Shown in pieces: positions 33,207 through 43,300 of a stretch of 64,000 nucleotides of DNA. Position numbers and translations under genes: made by a program. The DNA lies in the NCBI RefSeq assembly GCF_011392125.1, contig NZ_JAAJBU010000001.1, positions 496,001 through 560,000 on the forward strand. Reading direction: 5' to 3'. The first letter of the stretch is position 1; every line of letters starts with the position of its first letter. This DNA comes from Flavobacterium lotistagni (GTDB lineage Bacteria; Bacteroidota; Bacteroidia; Flavobacteriales; Flavobacteriaceae). The notes beneath the pieces are model-generated. The model worked only from the letters and a program-made list of their open reading frames with translations, had not been told where the DNA came from and made no database searches.

Positions 33207-35417
33207 TTAAAACCAAAACCCGACGCTTACCCAAGCGAAGCCTTTTTGGAGTTCTGGAGACCAAGAATACTTAAATTCCACCGGCCCTAATATGGATTCC
33301 AAACCATAGCCAAGTGCATATCCGCTGTATTTTACTCTAGAAATCCACCGTGAAGAATTAAAAAGTTGGTTCTCAATATTGGCGTAATTTGCCGAAAAAT
33401 TGATGTGGTTTTTTTTGAATATCTCGTAATCAAAAGTAAAACTGCTTTTAATATAGCTATCGCCGCTTAAACTCAAAAAATCATACCCGTAAAAAGGTTT
33501 AAAGTTATTCACGGAGGCAAATCCAAATCCGCCTAAAGAGAAATCAAAGAAATGTACACTTTCTTCACCAATTGCAAATCCGAGTTCTGATTGTATCTTG
33601 AGAGTTGCTCCATGAAACAAAGTCTGTGCAAAACCGATATCGCCTTTGGTAATTGAAAAACGATTGAACTGATTCGTATAATCTGACGAAAACAAATAAT
33701 ACTGATAATCGCCAAAGAAATACCAGCCCTTTTTCGGGAAAAACTTATTGTCCAACGCATCATACTTCAGATAACCGAAAAGGCTTCCGTAATTGCTTTT
33801 GTCAAAATAAGGCTCATCACTGCTCAAAGTTTTGGATTTGATATTCAAATACTGATGCTCTACACCGGCACCAATCAAAAATTTCTGTATAAAAATAGTT
33901 TGTACGTAGGCTTGATTAATCAGACTCGAAAAATCAGTATTTATGGACCGGATGTTAAGCTGACCAAACAAATCGTCTTTGCTGAAATCAGTTTCGATGT
34001 TGCGGTTGAACTGATTTAATTTGGAACGAAAACCAAAACTCCAATAAAAACCGTTATCGATATAATAATCGAAGTTATAGCGCAGATTGTCGCCAAGAAT
34101 CAAATCCATCGAGGCCACATCATTGCGGAACAAAGTCTTTTTTTGCGTGGCGTTGAGCAGGATACCACTTTTGTACAAACCGTCGTAATGAAGTGCAAAT
34201 TTCACGTAAGTATTGGTCGGATTCTCGGTGAGGTTGATGATTAAATCGTCGCGATCATTGTTTTTTTCTAGCGAATAACTCACGGTACTGAAATTCTGTG
34301 TGGCCGCGAGGTTGTCCATTCCGATTTTGATTTGGTCGTAGGTAATTTCAGCATTTTGTTTGAACCGCAGCTTACCGATAACATACGATCGGGTATAATT
34401 TTTCAGGCTGTTGATTGAAATGTTCTTGATTTTGAGTTGCTCGGGCTCGATTTTAAGATGTTGCGGATTCTTCGTTTTTGTGGAATCGCCGTACACCTTG
34501 ATTTTCTCATACATCGCGAAAGCCGCTTCTTCTCCTTTTTTTATGATTTCTTGGCCTTGGTCGAACGAAATCACACTGTAATCAGAAATGTCAGGCTTGA
34601 TATAAATATCTGTTGACTTTAGTTTTTCCTTCATTTTCTCGATCATCTGCAAATTCGAAATCTGAACCAAAATGCGGGTCGCATCTTTTAAGGATTTGCG
34701 GTCTTTGAGATCGTCTTGTACGTCTACGCCAATAATCACATCTGCGCCCAATTTCTTAATTTCCTCGACGGGAAAATTATTGGTTACACCGCCATCTACC
34801 AGCAGTCTGCCATCGATTTCCACCGGATAAAATAAAGTCGGGAACGCGCCGCTGGCCAGCATCGCCTCGGGCAAATAACCCTTGTTAATGAGTACTTCCT
34901 CGCCGGTTTCAATATCGGTTGCCATACACAAAAACGGAATTGGAAGCTGGTTAAAGTCACGAATATGTCGCACCTTACTGGTAAGTTGGTTCAGCAAATT
35001 GTAATTGTACAAACCTCTTGACAAAGCTGTAGGAATGCCCACTTTCATTTTTTTGAACGGCAAGGTAAAGGCATACATTTCGTCGTTACGCTTCTCAAAA
35101 AAAGTCTTGGAAGACCGCGGAATATAATCACTCAAGAGCGCATCAAAATCTGTAGCCTGAAAAATAGAATCGATTTGATGGGCGCTGTAGCCCGACGCAT
35201 ACAAACCGCCCACAACTGCTCCCATGCTGGTTCCTCCGATATAGTCTACTTTAACACCGGCCTGTTCGAGCACTTTCAAAACGCCGATATGGGCAAAACC
35301 TTTAGCGCCTCCACCGCTGAGTACCAGTCCGATTTTGGGTTTCCGAGGTAGCTGCTCTTGCGATTGGGCAGTAACAGTTGCCAATAAAGCCAGCAGCAAC
35401 AGAACAATATTTTTCAT
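33207..35417 (-). CDS. Patatin-like phospholipase fused to POTRA and outer-membrane barrel (type Vd-like)
   Basis: The product is 736 residues from ATG 35417 (MKNIVLLLLALLATVTAQS), giving a signal peptide; a TTG four codons upstream is less likely. An N-terminal patatin domain has the glycine loop S-G-G-G-A-K-G (35-40), nucleophile G-T-S-M-G with Ser64 and the dyad Asp in V-D-G-G near 207. A POTRA-like segment (about 320-395) and a C-terminal beta-barrel of the Omp85/TamA type ending in V-G-F-W-F follow. This is the layout of type Vd autotransporters such as PlpD, in which a lipase is carried to the surface. It starts 8 bases after uvrC. Confidence 0.85.
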   Translation of the reverse strand: MKNIVLLLLALLATVTAQSQEQLPRKPKIGLVLSGGGAKGFAHIGVLKVLEQAGVKVDYIGGTSMGAVVGGLYASGYSAHQIDSIFQATDFDALLSDYIPRSSKTFFEKRNDEMYAFTLPFKKMKVGIPTALSRGLYNYNLLNQLTSKVRHIRDFNQLPIPFLCMATDIETGEEVLINKGYLPEAMLASGAFPTLFYPVEIDGRLLVDGGVTNNFPVEEIKKLGADVIIGVDVQDDLKDRKSLKDATRILVQISNLQMIEKMKEKLKSTDIYIKPDISDYSVISFDQGQEIIKKGEEAAFAMYEKIKVYGDSTKTKNPQHLKIEPEQLKIKNISINSLKNYTRSYVIGKLRFKQNAEITYDQIKIGMDNLAATQNFSTVSYSLEKNNDRDDLIINLTENPTNTYVKFALHYDGLYKSGILLNATQKKTLFRNDVASMDLILGDNLRYNFDYYIDNGFYWSFGFRSKLNQFNRNIETDFSKDDLFGQLNIRSINTDFSSLINQAYVQTIFIQKFLIGAGVEHQYLNIKSKTLSSDEPYFDKSNYGSLFGYLKYDALDNKFFPKKGWYFFGDYQYYLFSSDYTNQFNRFSITKGDIGFAQTLFHGATLKIQSELGFAIGEESVHFFDFSLGGFGFASVNNFKPFYGYDFLSLSGDSYIKSSFTFDYEIFKKNHINFSANYANIENQLFNSSRWISRVKYSGYALGYGLESILGPVEFKYSWSPELQKGFAWVSVGFWF

Positions 35418-35425
35418 GCGGCGGT

Positions 35426-37225
35426 TCAAGGATTAGAAGTTTGGTAAAAGTCGGTAATTTTTTTGGCTTTTGACGCGCCGACTATCGCAGAAATTTCACT
35501 TTCAGAGGCCAATTTCAGTCTTTTAACACTTTTGAAATGCTTGATTAAAGTTTGCATGGTTTTCTCTCCAATGCCCGGAATGCTTTCTATGGAAGAATTC
35601 AACGCCGATTTACTGCGTTTCTCGCGGTGGAAAGTGATCCCGAATCGGTGGGCTTCATTGCGCAGGTACTGAATGACTTTAAGTGTTTCCGATTTTTTGT
35701 CCAGGTATAGCGGAACCGAATCGCCCGGATAGAACAATTCTTCCAAACGTTTGGCAATTCCAATAATGGCTACTTTACCGCGCAATCCAAGTGTATCGAT
35801 ACTTTTGAGCGCTGAAGACAATTGCCCTTTTCCACCATCGATGATAATGAGTTGCGGCAACTGTTCGTTTTCGTCTAACATTCTTCTATAACGGCGAAAA
35901 ACAACTTCTTCCATTGAAGCGAAATCATTCGGACCTTCCACGGTTTTGATGTTGAAATGACGATAATCTTTTTTGCTGGGCTTTCCGTCTTTAAAAACCA
36001 CGCAAGCGGCCACCGGATTAGTTCCTTGAATGTTTGAGTTATCAAAACACTCGATATGACGCGGTTCCACCGACAATCTGAGGTCTTTTTGCATTTGCGC
36101 CATGATGCGGTTGGTGTGCCGGTCCGGATCAACAATCTGCAATTGTTTGAGCTGTTCGATCCGGTAGAATTTGGCATTGCGCTCAGACAAATCTAAAATT
36201 TGCTTTTTATCGCCGAGTTGCGGAATCGTGACTTTGATGTTCTCGCCAACAGCCACCGGAAATGGAACGATGATTTCCTTGGAGAGCAAATGGAACCTTT
36301 CGCGTAATTCAACAATGGCTAACTCTAGTAGCTCTTCATCGGTTTCCTCTAGCTTTTTCTTGATTTCCATGGTGTGCGACCGGATAATCGAACCGTGAGC
36401 GATTTGCAGAAAGTTCACATAAGCAGCGCCTTCGTCAGAGACTATCGAAAACACATCAATATTGGTTATTTTCGGATTGATGATCGTAGAGCGCGATTGG
36501 TAACTTTCGAGTACTTCTATTTTTTCTTTGATCGATTGTGCATCCTCGAACTGCATATTCGCGGCAAATTCGTTCATTTTCTTTCGGAACTCGCGCAAAC
36601 TTTCCTTGAAATTCCCTTTCAGGATTTGGCGAATGGCCTCTACTTGGTTCTCATAATTCTCGCGAGATTCAAACCCTTCACATGGGCCTTTGCAGTTGCC
36701 GATATGGAATTCCAAACAAACCTTGAACTTGTGGTTTTTGATGTTGGCTTCATTCAAATCGTAGTTACAAGTGCGCAGCGGATAAAGTTCTTTGATGAGA
36801 TCCAGAATGGTATGAACGGTTTTGAAATTCGTATACGGGCCGAAATATTCCGAGCCGTCTTTAATCATTCTTCTGGTAGAGAAAACCCGCGGGAACGGCT
36901 CTTTCTTGATGCAAAGCCACGGATAGGTTTTGTCGTCGCGCAAAAGTACGTTATAGCGCGGCTGGAATTTCTTGATTAAATTGTTCTCAAGCAACAGCGC
37001 GTCAGATTCTGTGGGAACGACAATGTGTTTGATGGTCACAATTTTGCGCACCAGCACATTGGTTTTGGCCGTATCGTGTACTTTGTTGAAATAAGAAGAA
37101 ACCCTTTTCTTAAGATTTTTGGCTTTGCCCACATAGAGCAGCTTGTCGTCTTTGTCGTAATATTGGTAAACGCCCGGATTATCAGGCAACGACTGAATTT
37201 GAAGTTCAAGCTTTGGGTTTTGCAT
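35426..37225 (-). CDS. uvrC: Excinuclease ABC subunit C
   Basis: The 599-residue protein has a GIY-YIG nuclease domain at the start (P-G-V-Y-Q-Y-Y ... L-L-Y-V-G-K-A-K-N-L), a UVR motif near residue 210, the RNase H-like UvrC domain (ECFDNSNIQGTNPVA, IIIDGGKGQL) and a C-terminal helix-hairpin-helix (SIPGIGEKTMQTL). With UvrA and UvrB it makes both cuts beside a DNA lesion. A TAACTTTG element lies only 5 bases before the ATG, so the mRNA may be nearly leaderless. It is co-transcribed with the patatin gene. Confidence 0.96.
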   Translation of the reverse strand: MQNPKLELQIQSLPDNPGVYQYYDKDDKLLYVGKAKNLKKRVSSYFNKVHDTAKTNVLVRKIVTIKHIVVPTESDALLLENNLIKKFQPRYNVLLRDDKTYPWLCIKKEPFPRVFSTRRMIKDGSEYFGPYTNFKTVHTILDLIKELYPLRTCNYDLNEANIKNHKFKVCLEFHIGNCKGPCEGFESRENYENQVEAIRQILKGNFKESLREFRKKMNEFAANMQFEDAQSIKEKIEVLESYQSRSTIINPKITNIDVFSIVSDEGAAYVNFLQIAHGSIIRSHTMEIKKKLEETDEELLELAIVELRERFHLLSKEIIVPFPVAVGENIKVTIPQLGDKKQILDLSERNAKFYRIEQLKQLQIVDPDRHTNRIMAQMQKDLRLSVEPRHIECFDNSNIQGTNPVAACVVFKDGKPSKKDYRHFNIKTVEGPNDFASMEEVVFRRYRRMLDENEQLPQLIIIDGGKGQLSSALKSIDTLGLRGKVAIIGIAKRLEELFYPGDSVPLYLDKKSETLKVIQYLRNEAHRFGITFHREKRSKSALNSSIESIPGIGEKTMQTLIKHFKSVKRLKLASESEISAIVGASKAKKITDFYQTSNP

Positions 37226-37229
37226 AGCA

Positions 37230-37237
37230 CAAAGTTA
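37230..37237 (-). promoter_or_regulatory. Promoter element of uvrC
   Basis: TAACTTTG on the minus strand, with its last base 5 bases from the start codon. No TTG is clear upstream. Confidence 0.45.
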
Positions 37238-37298
37238 ATTTTAAAAGTTCCAAAATACAAGCCTGAGAAATATCATGTTTTATCAGTTGCCGGCGGTT

Positions 37299-37306
37299 TA
37301 GTTTTG
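37299..37306 (+). promoter_or_regulatory. Promoter element of the PLP decarboxylase gene
   Basis: TAGTTTTG matches TAnnTTTG about 17 bases before the ATG. No TTG at the usual distance. Confidence 0.5.
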
Positions 37307-37322
37307 GCAAAAATTTCAAGTG

Positions 37323-38567
37323 ATGCGATATTGGAAAAAATACTCGAAAGAAGAGCGCAAAAAAAAGATTCATCAGGCACTAGCGCAAAACATTAACTTT
37401 TCTGAAGATATTTCACTTGGCTATCCGGCTTCTCAGCTCGACCCGCAAGTGTTTTATGATGCGCCCTTTTTAAAAGACGCGCCGCTATTGCAAACTTTTG
37501 TCGCCAATCCGAACCATATCGGTTGCCACACGCTGGGCGATTCGGAAAATGTATTCGGTGGAACGCACGAGCTGGAACGCGAAGTGTTGAATGTCTTGGC
37601 TGTGGATGTCTTTAAAGCGGAGCCGGAAACTTTCGATGGTTATATTTCTCCCGGTGGTACCGAAGCCAATATTCAGGCGCTTTGGATGTACCGCAACTAT
37701 TTCTGTTACCAACGAGGCGCAACCTCCGACGAAATTGCCATTCTGGCCTCGGAAGACACCCATTACTCCATTCCAAAAGGAGCCAACCTGCTCGGATTAA
37801 ATTGGATTAAAATTCCGGTTTCTTCCGATAAAAGAATCATCGACAAAACAGCCCTAGGGCTACAGCTGACAAAGGCTAAAGGAGAAGGTAAGCGGTATTT
37901 CATTGTCATATCAAATATGGGAACGACGATGTTTGGTTCGGTCGATAATCCAGACGATTACATCTCGGTTTTAGAAAAGCACCAGCTCGAATTCAAATTG
38001 CATATCGATGGTGCTTACGGCGGTTTTGTTTATCCGTTCAGCCACCAAGCTTCAAACATTAATTTCAGCAATCCGAAAATTAGTTCCATTACGATTGACG
38101 CTCATAAAATGCTGCAGGCGCCTTACGGAACCGGAATTTTCATTTGCCGAAAAGGTTTGATAGAAAACGTGCTCACACCTGAAGCCGCTTATGTCGAAGG
38201 CCTCGATCTCACACTTTGCGGAAGTCGCTCGGGCGCCAATGCCGTGGCGGTTTGGATGATTTTGTTCAGCTACGGGCCGAATCGTTGGTTTGAGAAAGTG
38301 AGTGTGCTACAAATGCGAACTGATTTTCTTTGTCGTGAGTTGGATAAATTGGGCGTTGCTTACTTCCGTGAACCGTTGATGAATATCGTGACTGTTGATG
38401 CGGCTTATGTTCCGAAAGCGTTGGCATCGAAGTATCGTTTGGTTCCAGAAAACCATCACGATGAAAATCATTGGTATAAAATTGTGCTCATGCATCACGT
38501 GGAAGTGGAGCATTTGACTACTTTTATAGCTGATTTGAAAGCCGAATTATGCTTAAAACCGAGCTGA
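37323..38567 (+). CDS. Group II PLP-dependent decarboxylase, substrate unknown
   Basis: The 414-residue protein is read from ATG 37323, with GTG one codon earlier as an alternative. It is of the group II decarboxylase fold: S-P-G-G-T-E-A-N binds the PLP phosphate, H-I-D-G-A-Y-G-G-F holds the ring Asp, and T-I-D-A-H-K-M-L contains the Schiff-base Lys. Members decarboxylate aromatic amino acids, glutamate, histidine, aspartate or related compounds; the sequence here does not indicate which. The next gene, 5-formyl-THF cyclo-ligase, overlaps its 3' end by 19 bases, so they are co-transcribed. Confidence 0.85.
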   Translation: MRYWKKYSKEERKKKIHQALAQNINFSEDISLGYPASQLDPQVFYDAPFLKDAPLLQTFVANPNHIGCHTLGDSENVFGGTHELEREVLNVLAVDVFKAEPETFDGYISPGGTEANIQALWMYRNYFCYQRGATSDEIAILASEDTHYSIPKGANLLGLNWIKIPVSSDKRIIDKTALGLQLTKAKGEGKRYFIVISNMGTTMFGSVDNPDDYISVLEKHQLEFKLHIDGAYGGFVYPFSHQASNINFSNPKISSITIDAHKMLQAPYGTGIFICRKGLIENVLTPEAAYVEGLDLTLCGSRSGANAVAVWMILFSYGPNRWFEKVSVLQMRTDFLCRELDKLGVAYFREPLMNIVTVDAAYVPKALASKYRLVPENHHDENHWYKIVLMHHVEVEHLTTFIADLKAELCLKPS

Positions 38568-39112
38568 GAAAAAAGTACAAGCAACTGCGCGAACAATTAT
38601 CCGAAAATCAAATTGAGGAATTGAGCCTGGCCATTGCCAACCAGTTGGTCCGGTTACCGATTTGGGACTACAGGTATTTTCATGTTTTTATGCCGATTTC
38701 CGAAAAAAAGGAAGTTGATACAGAATTTATTCTTCATGTTTTGGCCGGAAAAGATAAAGAAACCGTTGTTTCTAAAAGCGATTTTGAAAACTCGTGCATG
38801 ACCCATTTTTTGCTCACCGACAGTACACAATTCAAGAAAAATCAGTACGGAATTTCTGAACCCGTCGACGGAATTGAAGTGCCTGCTAACAAAATCGATG
38901 TGGTTTTTGTGCCGCTATTGGCTTTTGACAGACAAGGCCATCGCGTAGGTTACGGCAAAGGTTTTTATGATAAATTTTTATCGGAATGCAGTCCGAATAG
39001 TTTGAAAATCGGATTGTCTTTCTTTGAAGCAGAAGATGCGATTGATGGTATTTGGGAAGGCGACATCAAACTCAATTATTGTATTACACCGAAAACGGTT
39101 TATCAATTCTGA
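38549..39112 (+). CDS. 5-formyltetrahydrofolate cyclo-ligase
   Basis: The 187-residue protein has the family's C-terminal motif G-Y-G-K-G-F-Y-D-K-F for ATP and folate binding and an N-terminal helix MLKTELRKKYKQLREQL. It makes 5,10-methenyl-THF from 5-formyl-THF and ATP, returning stored folate to the active pool. It overlaps the decarboxylase gene by 19 bases and is followed by a repeat. Confidence 0.9.
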   Translation: MLKTELRKKYKQLREQLSENQIEELSLAIANQLVRLPIWDYRYFHVFMPISEKKEVDTEFILHVLAGKDKETVVSKSDFENSCMTHFLLTDSTQFKKNQYGISEPVDGIEVPANKIDVVFVPLLAFDRQGHRVGYGKGFYDKFLSECSPNSLKIGLSFFEAEDAIDGIWEGDIKLNYCITPKTVYQF

Positions 39113-39117
39113 TGTGC

Positions 39118-39190
39118 CCTAGCCCTGATGGTAGCGGTAGCCCGCAGCTTGCGAGGACTATAGCAGACAGCAGGTTCCCGGCTCCTGAAA
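39118..39190 (+). repeat. Dispersed structured repeat, copy 4 (plus orientation, divergent)
   Basis: It starts CCTAGCCCTGATGGTAGCGG and ends GGTTCCCGGCTCCTGAAAA. The middle has CGCAGCTTGCG, a short inverted repeat. The ends are the same as in other copies but shorter and more diverged. It lies between the cyclo-ligase stop and the lspA stop, the only copy between two convergent genes. Confidence 0.75.
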
Positions 39191-39193
39191 ACT

Positions 39194-39223
39194 AACACAG
39201 ATTTCACGGATTAGCACAGATTT
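39194..39223. repeat. Short imperfect direct repeat (ACACAGATTT / GCACAGATTT)
   Basis: The segment contains ACACAGATTTCACGG and then ATTAGCACAGATTTACT, two units about 18 bases apart. Similar strings are common in many bacterial genomes as degraded tandem repeats. No function is proposed. Confidence 0.4.
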
Positions 39224-39243
39224 ACTCTGCACAATTGGTTCTA

Positions 39244-39840
39244 TTAATTTTTGTGAAAAGCCTTCTTATTGAAGACAATCAAAATGCCCACGCCGGTAGA
39301 AATGGCCATGTCGGCGATGTTGAAAATCGCGTTGAAGAACTTGAAATTGTGGCCGCCAATGACCGGCATCCAGCTCGGCCAAGTACCGTCGATGATTGGA
39401 AAATAGAGCATATCGACCACTTTGCCGTGCAGTACTTTTCCGTAGGGTTTCTCTGAAAATAAAGTAGCGAGATGACCGTGGCTGTCGTCGAAAATAATCC
39501 CGTAAAACACCGAGTCAATGATGTTGCCGAAAGCGCCCGCAAGAATAAGCGCAATGGCGACGATAAGGTAAGTGGAACTTTTTTTCTGTACTGAATCCCA
39601 GAGCCAATAACCGATGGCCGTTACAGCGACCAATCTGAAAAGCGTTAAGAACAATTTGCCGTACGCGCCGGGAATCTCTGTTCCCCAAGCCATGCCTTCA
39701 TTCTCAATGAACAGGATTTTAAACCAACTAAAGACGGTGACTTCTTCGCCCAATACAAAATTGGTTTTGATGTAAATCTTGCTGAGCTGGTCAACCAATA
39801 AGATTAAGAAAATAAGAAAATAGGCGTTGCGTAATGACAT
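39244..39840 (-). CDS. lspA: Lipoprotein signal peptidase
   Basis: The product is 198 residues from ATG 39840 (MSLRNAYFLIFLILLVDQLSKI); the promoter at 39861 excludes the longer frame. The two catalytic Asp lie in N-I-I-D-S-V-F and F-N-I-A-D-M-A-I-S, among four membrane helices. It removes signal peptides from prolipoproteins after lipid attachment, in the inner membrane. It follows the DksA-like gene but has its own promoter. Confidence 0.94.
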   Translation of the reverse strand: MSLRNAYFLIFLILLVDQLSKIYIKTNFVLGEEVTVFSWFKILFIENEGMAWGTEIPGAYGKLFLTLFRLVAVTAIGYWLWDSVQKKSSTYLIVAIALILAGAFGNIIDSVFYGIIFDDSHGHLATLFSEKPYGKVLHGKVVDMLYFPIIDGTWPSWMPVIGGHNFKFFNAIFNIADMAISTGVGILIVFNKKAFHKN

Positions 39841-39860
39841 TGCTGATTTTTTTGATGCGC

Positions 39861-39868
39861 CAAAAGTA
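39861..39868 (-). promoter_or_regulatory. Promoter element of lspA
   Basis: TACTTTTG on the minus strand, about 20 bases before the start codon. The terminator of the DksA-like gene lies just upstream. Confidence 0.55.
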
Positions 39869-39880
39869 ATACTATTTCTC

Positions 39881-39906
39881 AAAAAAAACGCCCCGGCTGG
39901 AGCGTT
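39881..39906 (-). terminator. Terminator of the DksA-like gene
   Basis: Minus strand: AACGCTCC-AGCC-GGGGCGTT forms an eight-pair stem (one T-G pair), followed by eight T residues. Confidence 0.85.
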
Positions 39907-39927
39907 AATTCATTGGTGTTTTTTTGA

Positions 39928-40308
39928 TTATCGTTGCATGTTTTTTGCCTCGATACTCATGGTCGCGTGCGGCACGATCATCAGGCGTTCTTTGCTGATG
40001 AGTTTTCCGGTCACTTTGCACACGCCATATGTTTTATTCTCTACACGGAACAAAGCGTTTTTCAAGTCGCGGATGAATTTCTCCTGACGGATGGCCAATT
40101 GTGAGTTGGCTTCTTTTGACATGGTTTCACTGCCTTCTTCGAAAGCTTTGAATGTCGGTGAAGTATCGTCGGTGCCGTTGTTAAGATCATTCATATAAGC
40201 ACTTTTGATCAAGTCAAGGTCTTGTTGCGCTTTGTTGATTTTTTTTAAGATCAGTTCTTTGAACTCCGCCAAGTCGCTGTCAGAGTATCTTGCAATTTCA
40301 TCTACCAT
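39928..40308 (-). CDS. DksA/TraR-like protein with degenerate zinc finger
   Basis: The 126-residue protein has the DksA/TraR layout: a long N-terminal coiled coil (about residues 10-90) and a C-terminal zinc-finger region. The finger is degenerate: Y-G-V-C-K-V-T-G-K keeps one Cys, and the other three normal cysteines are replaced (VPHATMSIEAKN). DksA binds the RNA polymerase secondary channel and, with ppGpp in proteobacteria, alters promoter choice; whether this version does so is unknown. It starts 7 bases after ileS. Confidence 0.85.
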   Translation of the reverse strand: MVDEIARYSDSDLAEFKELILKKINKAQQDLDLIKSAYMNDLNNGTDDTSPTFKAFEEGSETMSKEANSQLAIRQEKFIRDLKNALFRVENKTYGVCKVTGKLISKERLMIVPHATMSIEAKNMQR

Positions 40309-40315
40309 AATCTTG

Positions 40316-43300
40316 TTATTTTGTAATTAGTATTCTTGTTTTAATGTCGTCGAATTCAATTTCGGTGCCTGAAACCGCCGCTTCAAAAACTAGGCTTTCG
40401 GTTAGCGTTTCAGATTGAATGTATTGCTGGTTGGCCAGTACCGCTTTTTCAAGCTCTTGGTTATTTTGCAAATGTACTTTGATTTTATCGGTGACTTCAA
40501 ACCCGGAATCTTTTCTGAGGTTCTGGATACGATTCACCAATTCGCGTGCAATGCCTTCTTGTTTGAGTTCTTCGGTGATTGTGATATCTAGCGCTACAGT
40601 TACTCCGTTGGAGTTGGCTACTAGCCAGCCTTCAATATCTTGCGAAGAAATTTCAACATCAGCTTGTGATAAAGTTATAGTATTTCCTGAGATTTCAATA
40701 TTTAAAACACCCAAAGTGTCCAGTTGGTTGATTTGCTCTTGCGAAAAAGATTGTATCTGTTTGGAAATCAAACCCATATCTTTTCCAAAACGCGGCCCTA
40801 AAGTTTTGAAGTTCGGCTTGATTTGCTTGACCAAAATACCTGATGCGTCATCTAAAATCTCTATTTCCTTGACATTGACCTCAGCTTTAACCAAATCGGA
40901 AATGGCTTCTATCTCGGCACGCTGATTCTTGTCAAGTACCGGAATCATTACCTTTTGCAGTGGTTGGCGCACCTTAATCATTTCCTTCTTACGCAGGGAT
41001 AAAACCAGTGAAGAAATGGTTTGGGCTTTCTGCATTTTTCCCTCTAGCTTTTTATCAACAAAGTTTTCAACGAAAGCCGGGAAATTAGCCAAGTGAACGC
41101 TGTCAAATTTTTCTGACTCAGTGGCTTGTGTCAAATCGCGGTAAAGCCTGTCCATATAGAACGGTGCAATCGGCGCACCGAGTTTGCTAATAGTCAATAA
41201 ACATGTGTACAAGGTTTGATAAGCAGAGATTTTATCCTGAGCATACTCGCCTTTCCAGAAGCGGCGTCGGCACAAACGCACATACCAATTGCTCAAGTTT
41301 TCCTGAACAAAATCGGAAATGGCGCGCACGGCTTTAGTAGGTTCGTAATCGGCATAATAACCGTCAACGTCTTTGATCAACGTGTTGAGTTCAGAAATAA
41401 TCCATTGGTCGATTTCCGGTCGCTCGTTCATCGGCACCTCGGCTTCTTCGTACTTGAAATTATCAATGTTGGCATACAACGCAAAGAACGAATAAGTGTT
41501 GTACAGCGTTCCGAAAAATTTGCGGCGAACCTCAGCAATGCCCTCGATATCGAACTTCAGGTTGTCCCATGGGTTGGCATTTGAAATCATGTACCAACGT
41601 GTTGCATCGGCACCGTATTCTTTAATTGTGTCAAATGGATCGGTCGCATTGCCCAAACGCTTGGACATTTTTTGCCCATTTTTATCGAGTACCAAACCGT
41701 TGGAAACCACATTCTTGTAGGCTACTTGATCAAAGACCAAAGTACCGATGGCATGCAAAGTATAGAACCAACCACGGGTTTGATCTACTCCTTCTGCAAT
41801 AAAATCTGCCGGAAAGTCTTTTTTTGAATCGATTTTGTCTTTGTTCTCGAACGGATAGTGCCATTGTGCATAAGGCATTGCTCCGGAATCAAACCAAACG
41901 TCAATTAAGTCAGCTTCGCGCTTCATCGGTTCTCCGGACGGAGAAACCAAAGTGATGGCATCAACGACGTTTTTGTGCAAATCAATCAGCGCGTAATTCG
42001 CCTCTGACATATCGCCAATTTTGAAACCTTTATATGGGTTATCTTTTTGGAAACCAGCAGTGATGGATTTTTCAATTTCGGTGTAAAGTTCTTCTACCGA
42101 ACCGATGATGATTTCTTCCTTTTTATCATCGGTACGCCAAATCGGAAGCGGAATGCCCCAATATCTTGAGCGCGATAGGTTCCAGTCGTTGGCATTTTTG
42201 AGCCAGTTTCCGAAACGGCCTTCACCAGTAGCTTTGGGTTTCCAATTGATGGTTTCGTTCAAATCGAACATGCGGTCGCGAACTTCCGTAATCTTGATGA
42301 ACCAAGAATCGAGCGGATAATATAAAAGCGGCTCGTCAGTGCGCCAAGAATGCGGATAACTGTGTACGTATTTCTCTACTTTGAAAGCTTTATTCTCTTC
42401 TTTTAAACGAATAGCGATTTCAACGTCGACGGATTTCTCAGGGCGTTCTGCTTCGTCGTAGTATTCGTTCTTGACGTATTTGCCTGCCAATTCACCCATG
42501 TGCGAAGTGAATTTTCCTTGTAAATCAACCAGCGGAACTGGATTTCCGTAGGCATCTAAAACCAACATTGGCGGCACTTCAGGTGTGGCTTCTTTGGCTA
42601 CTTTGGCATCATCGGCTCCGAAAGTGGGCGCGGTATGCACGATTCCGGTTCCGTCTTCAGTAGTCACAAAATCGCCAGAAATCACTCGAAATGCATTTTC
42701 TGGATTTTGATATGGTAGCGCATAAGGCAACAATTGCTCATATCGTATGCCGACCAAATCTTGGCCTTTGCATTCGGCTAGGATTCTGTATGGGATTTTC
42801 TTGTCGCCATCGGCAAAATTCTCGAAATCGGAGTTGTCTTGGCTCTCGAAGAAATTTTTACCGAACTGTTTTCCTATTAGGTTTTTCGCCAAAATCACCT
42901 TTGCATGACGAAATGTGTATTGGTTAAAAGTCTCCACCAAAACATAATCTATTTTCGGCCCGACGGTTAAAGCAGTATTGGATGGTAAAGTCCACGGCGT
43001 GGTAGTCCAGGCTAGAATGTGGATGTCGCCGAAACTTTTTAGAAATTCAGGAAGGGTTTCTGCAATAGCCTTGAATTGTGCCACTACGGTAGTATCGGTC
43101 ACATCGCGATAACTTCCGGGCTGGTTGACTTCGTGTGAACTCAATCCGGTTCCAGCTTTGGGAGAATACGGTTGGATGGTGTAGCCTTTATACATCAGGC
43201 CTTTGTCGTAGATTTGTTTCAAAAGCCACCAAACACTTTCCATGTATTTGGGTTGGTAGGTCACGTAAGGATCGTTCATATCGACCCAATACCCCATTTT

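Noticed and set aside
36374..36979. 201-codon plus-strand open frame inside uvrC
   Set aside because: It is fully antisense to a well-supported DNA repair gene and shows no family features.
39118..39230. CRISPR-like array suspected from repeated CACAGATT units
   Set aside because: Only two imperfect short units, no regular spacers and no cas genes nearby.
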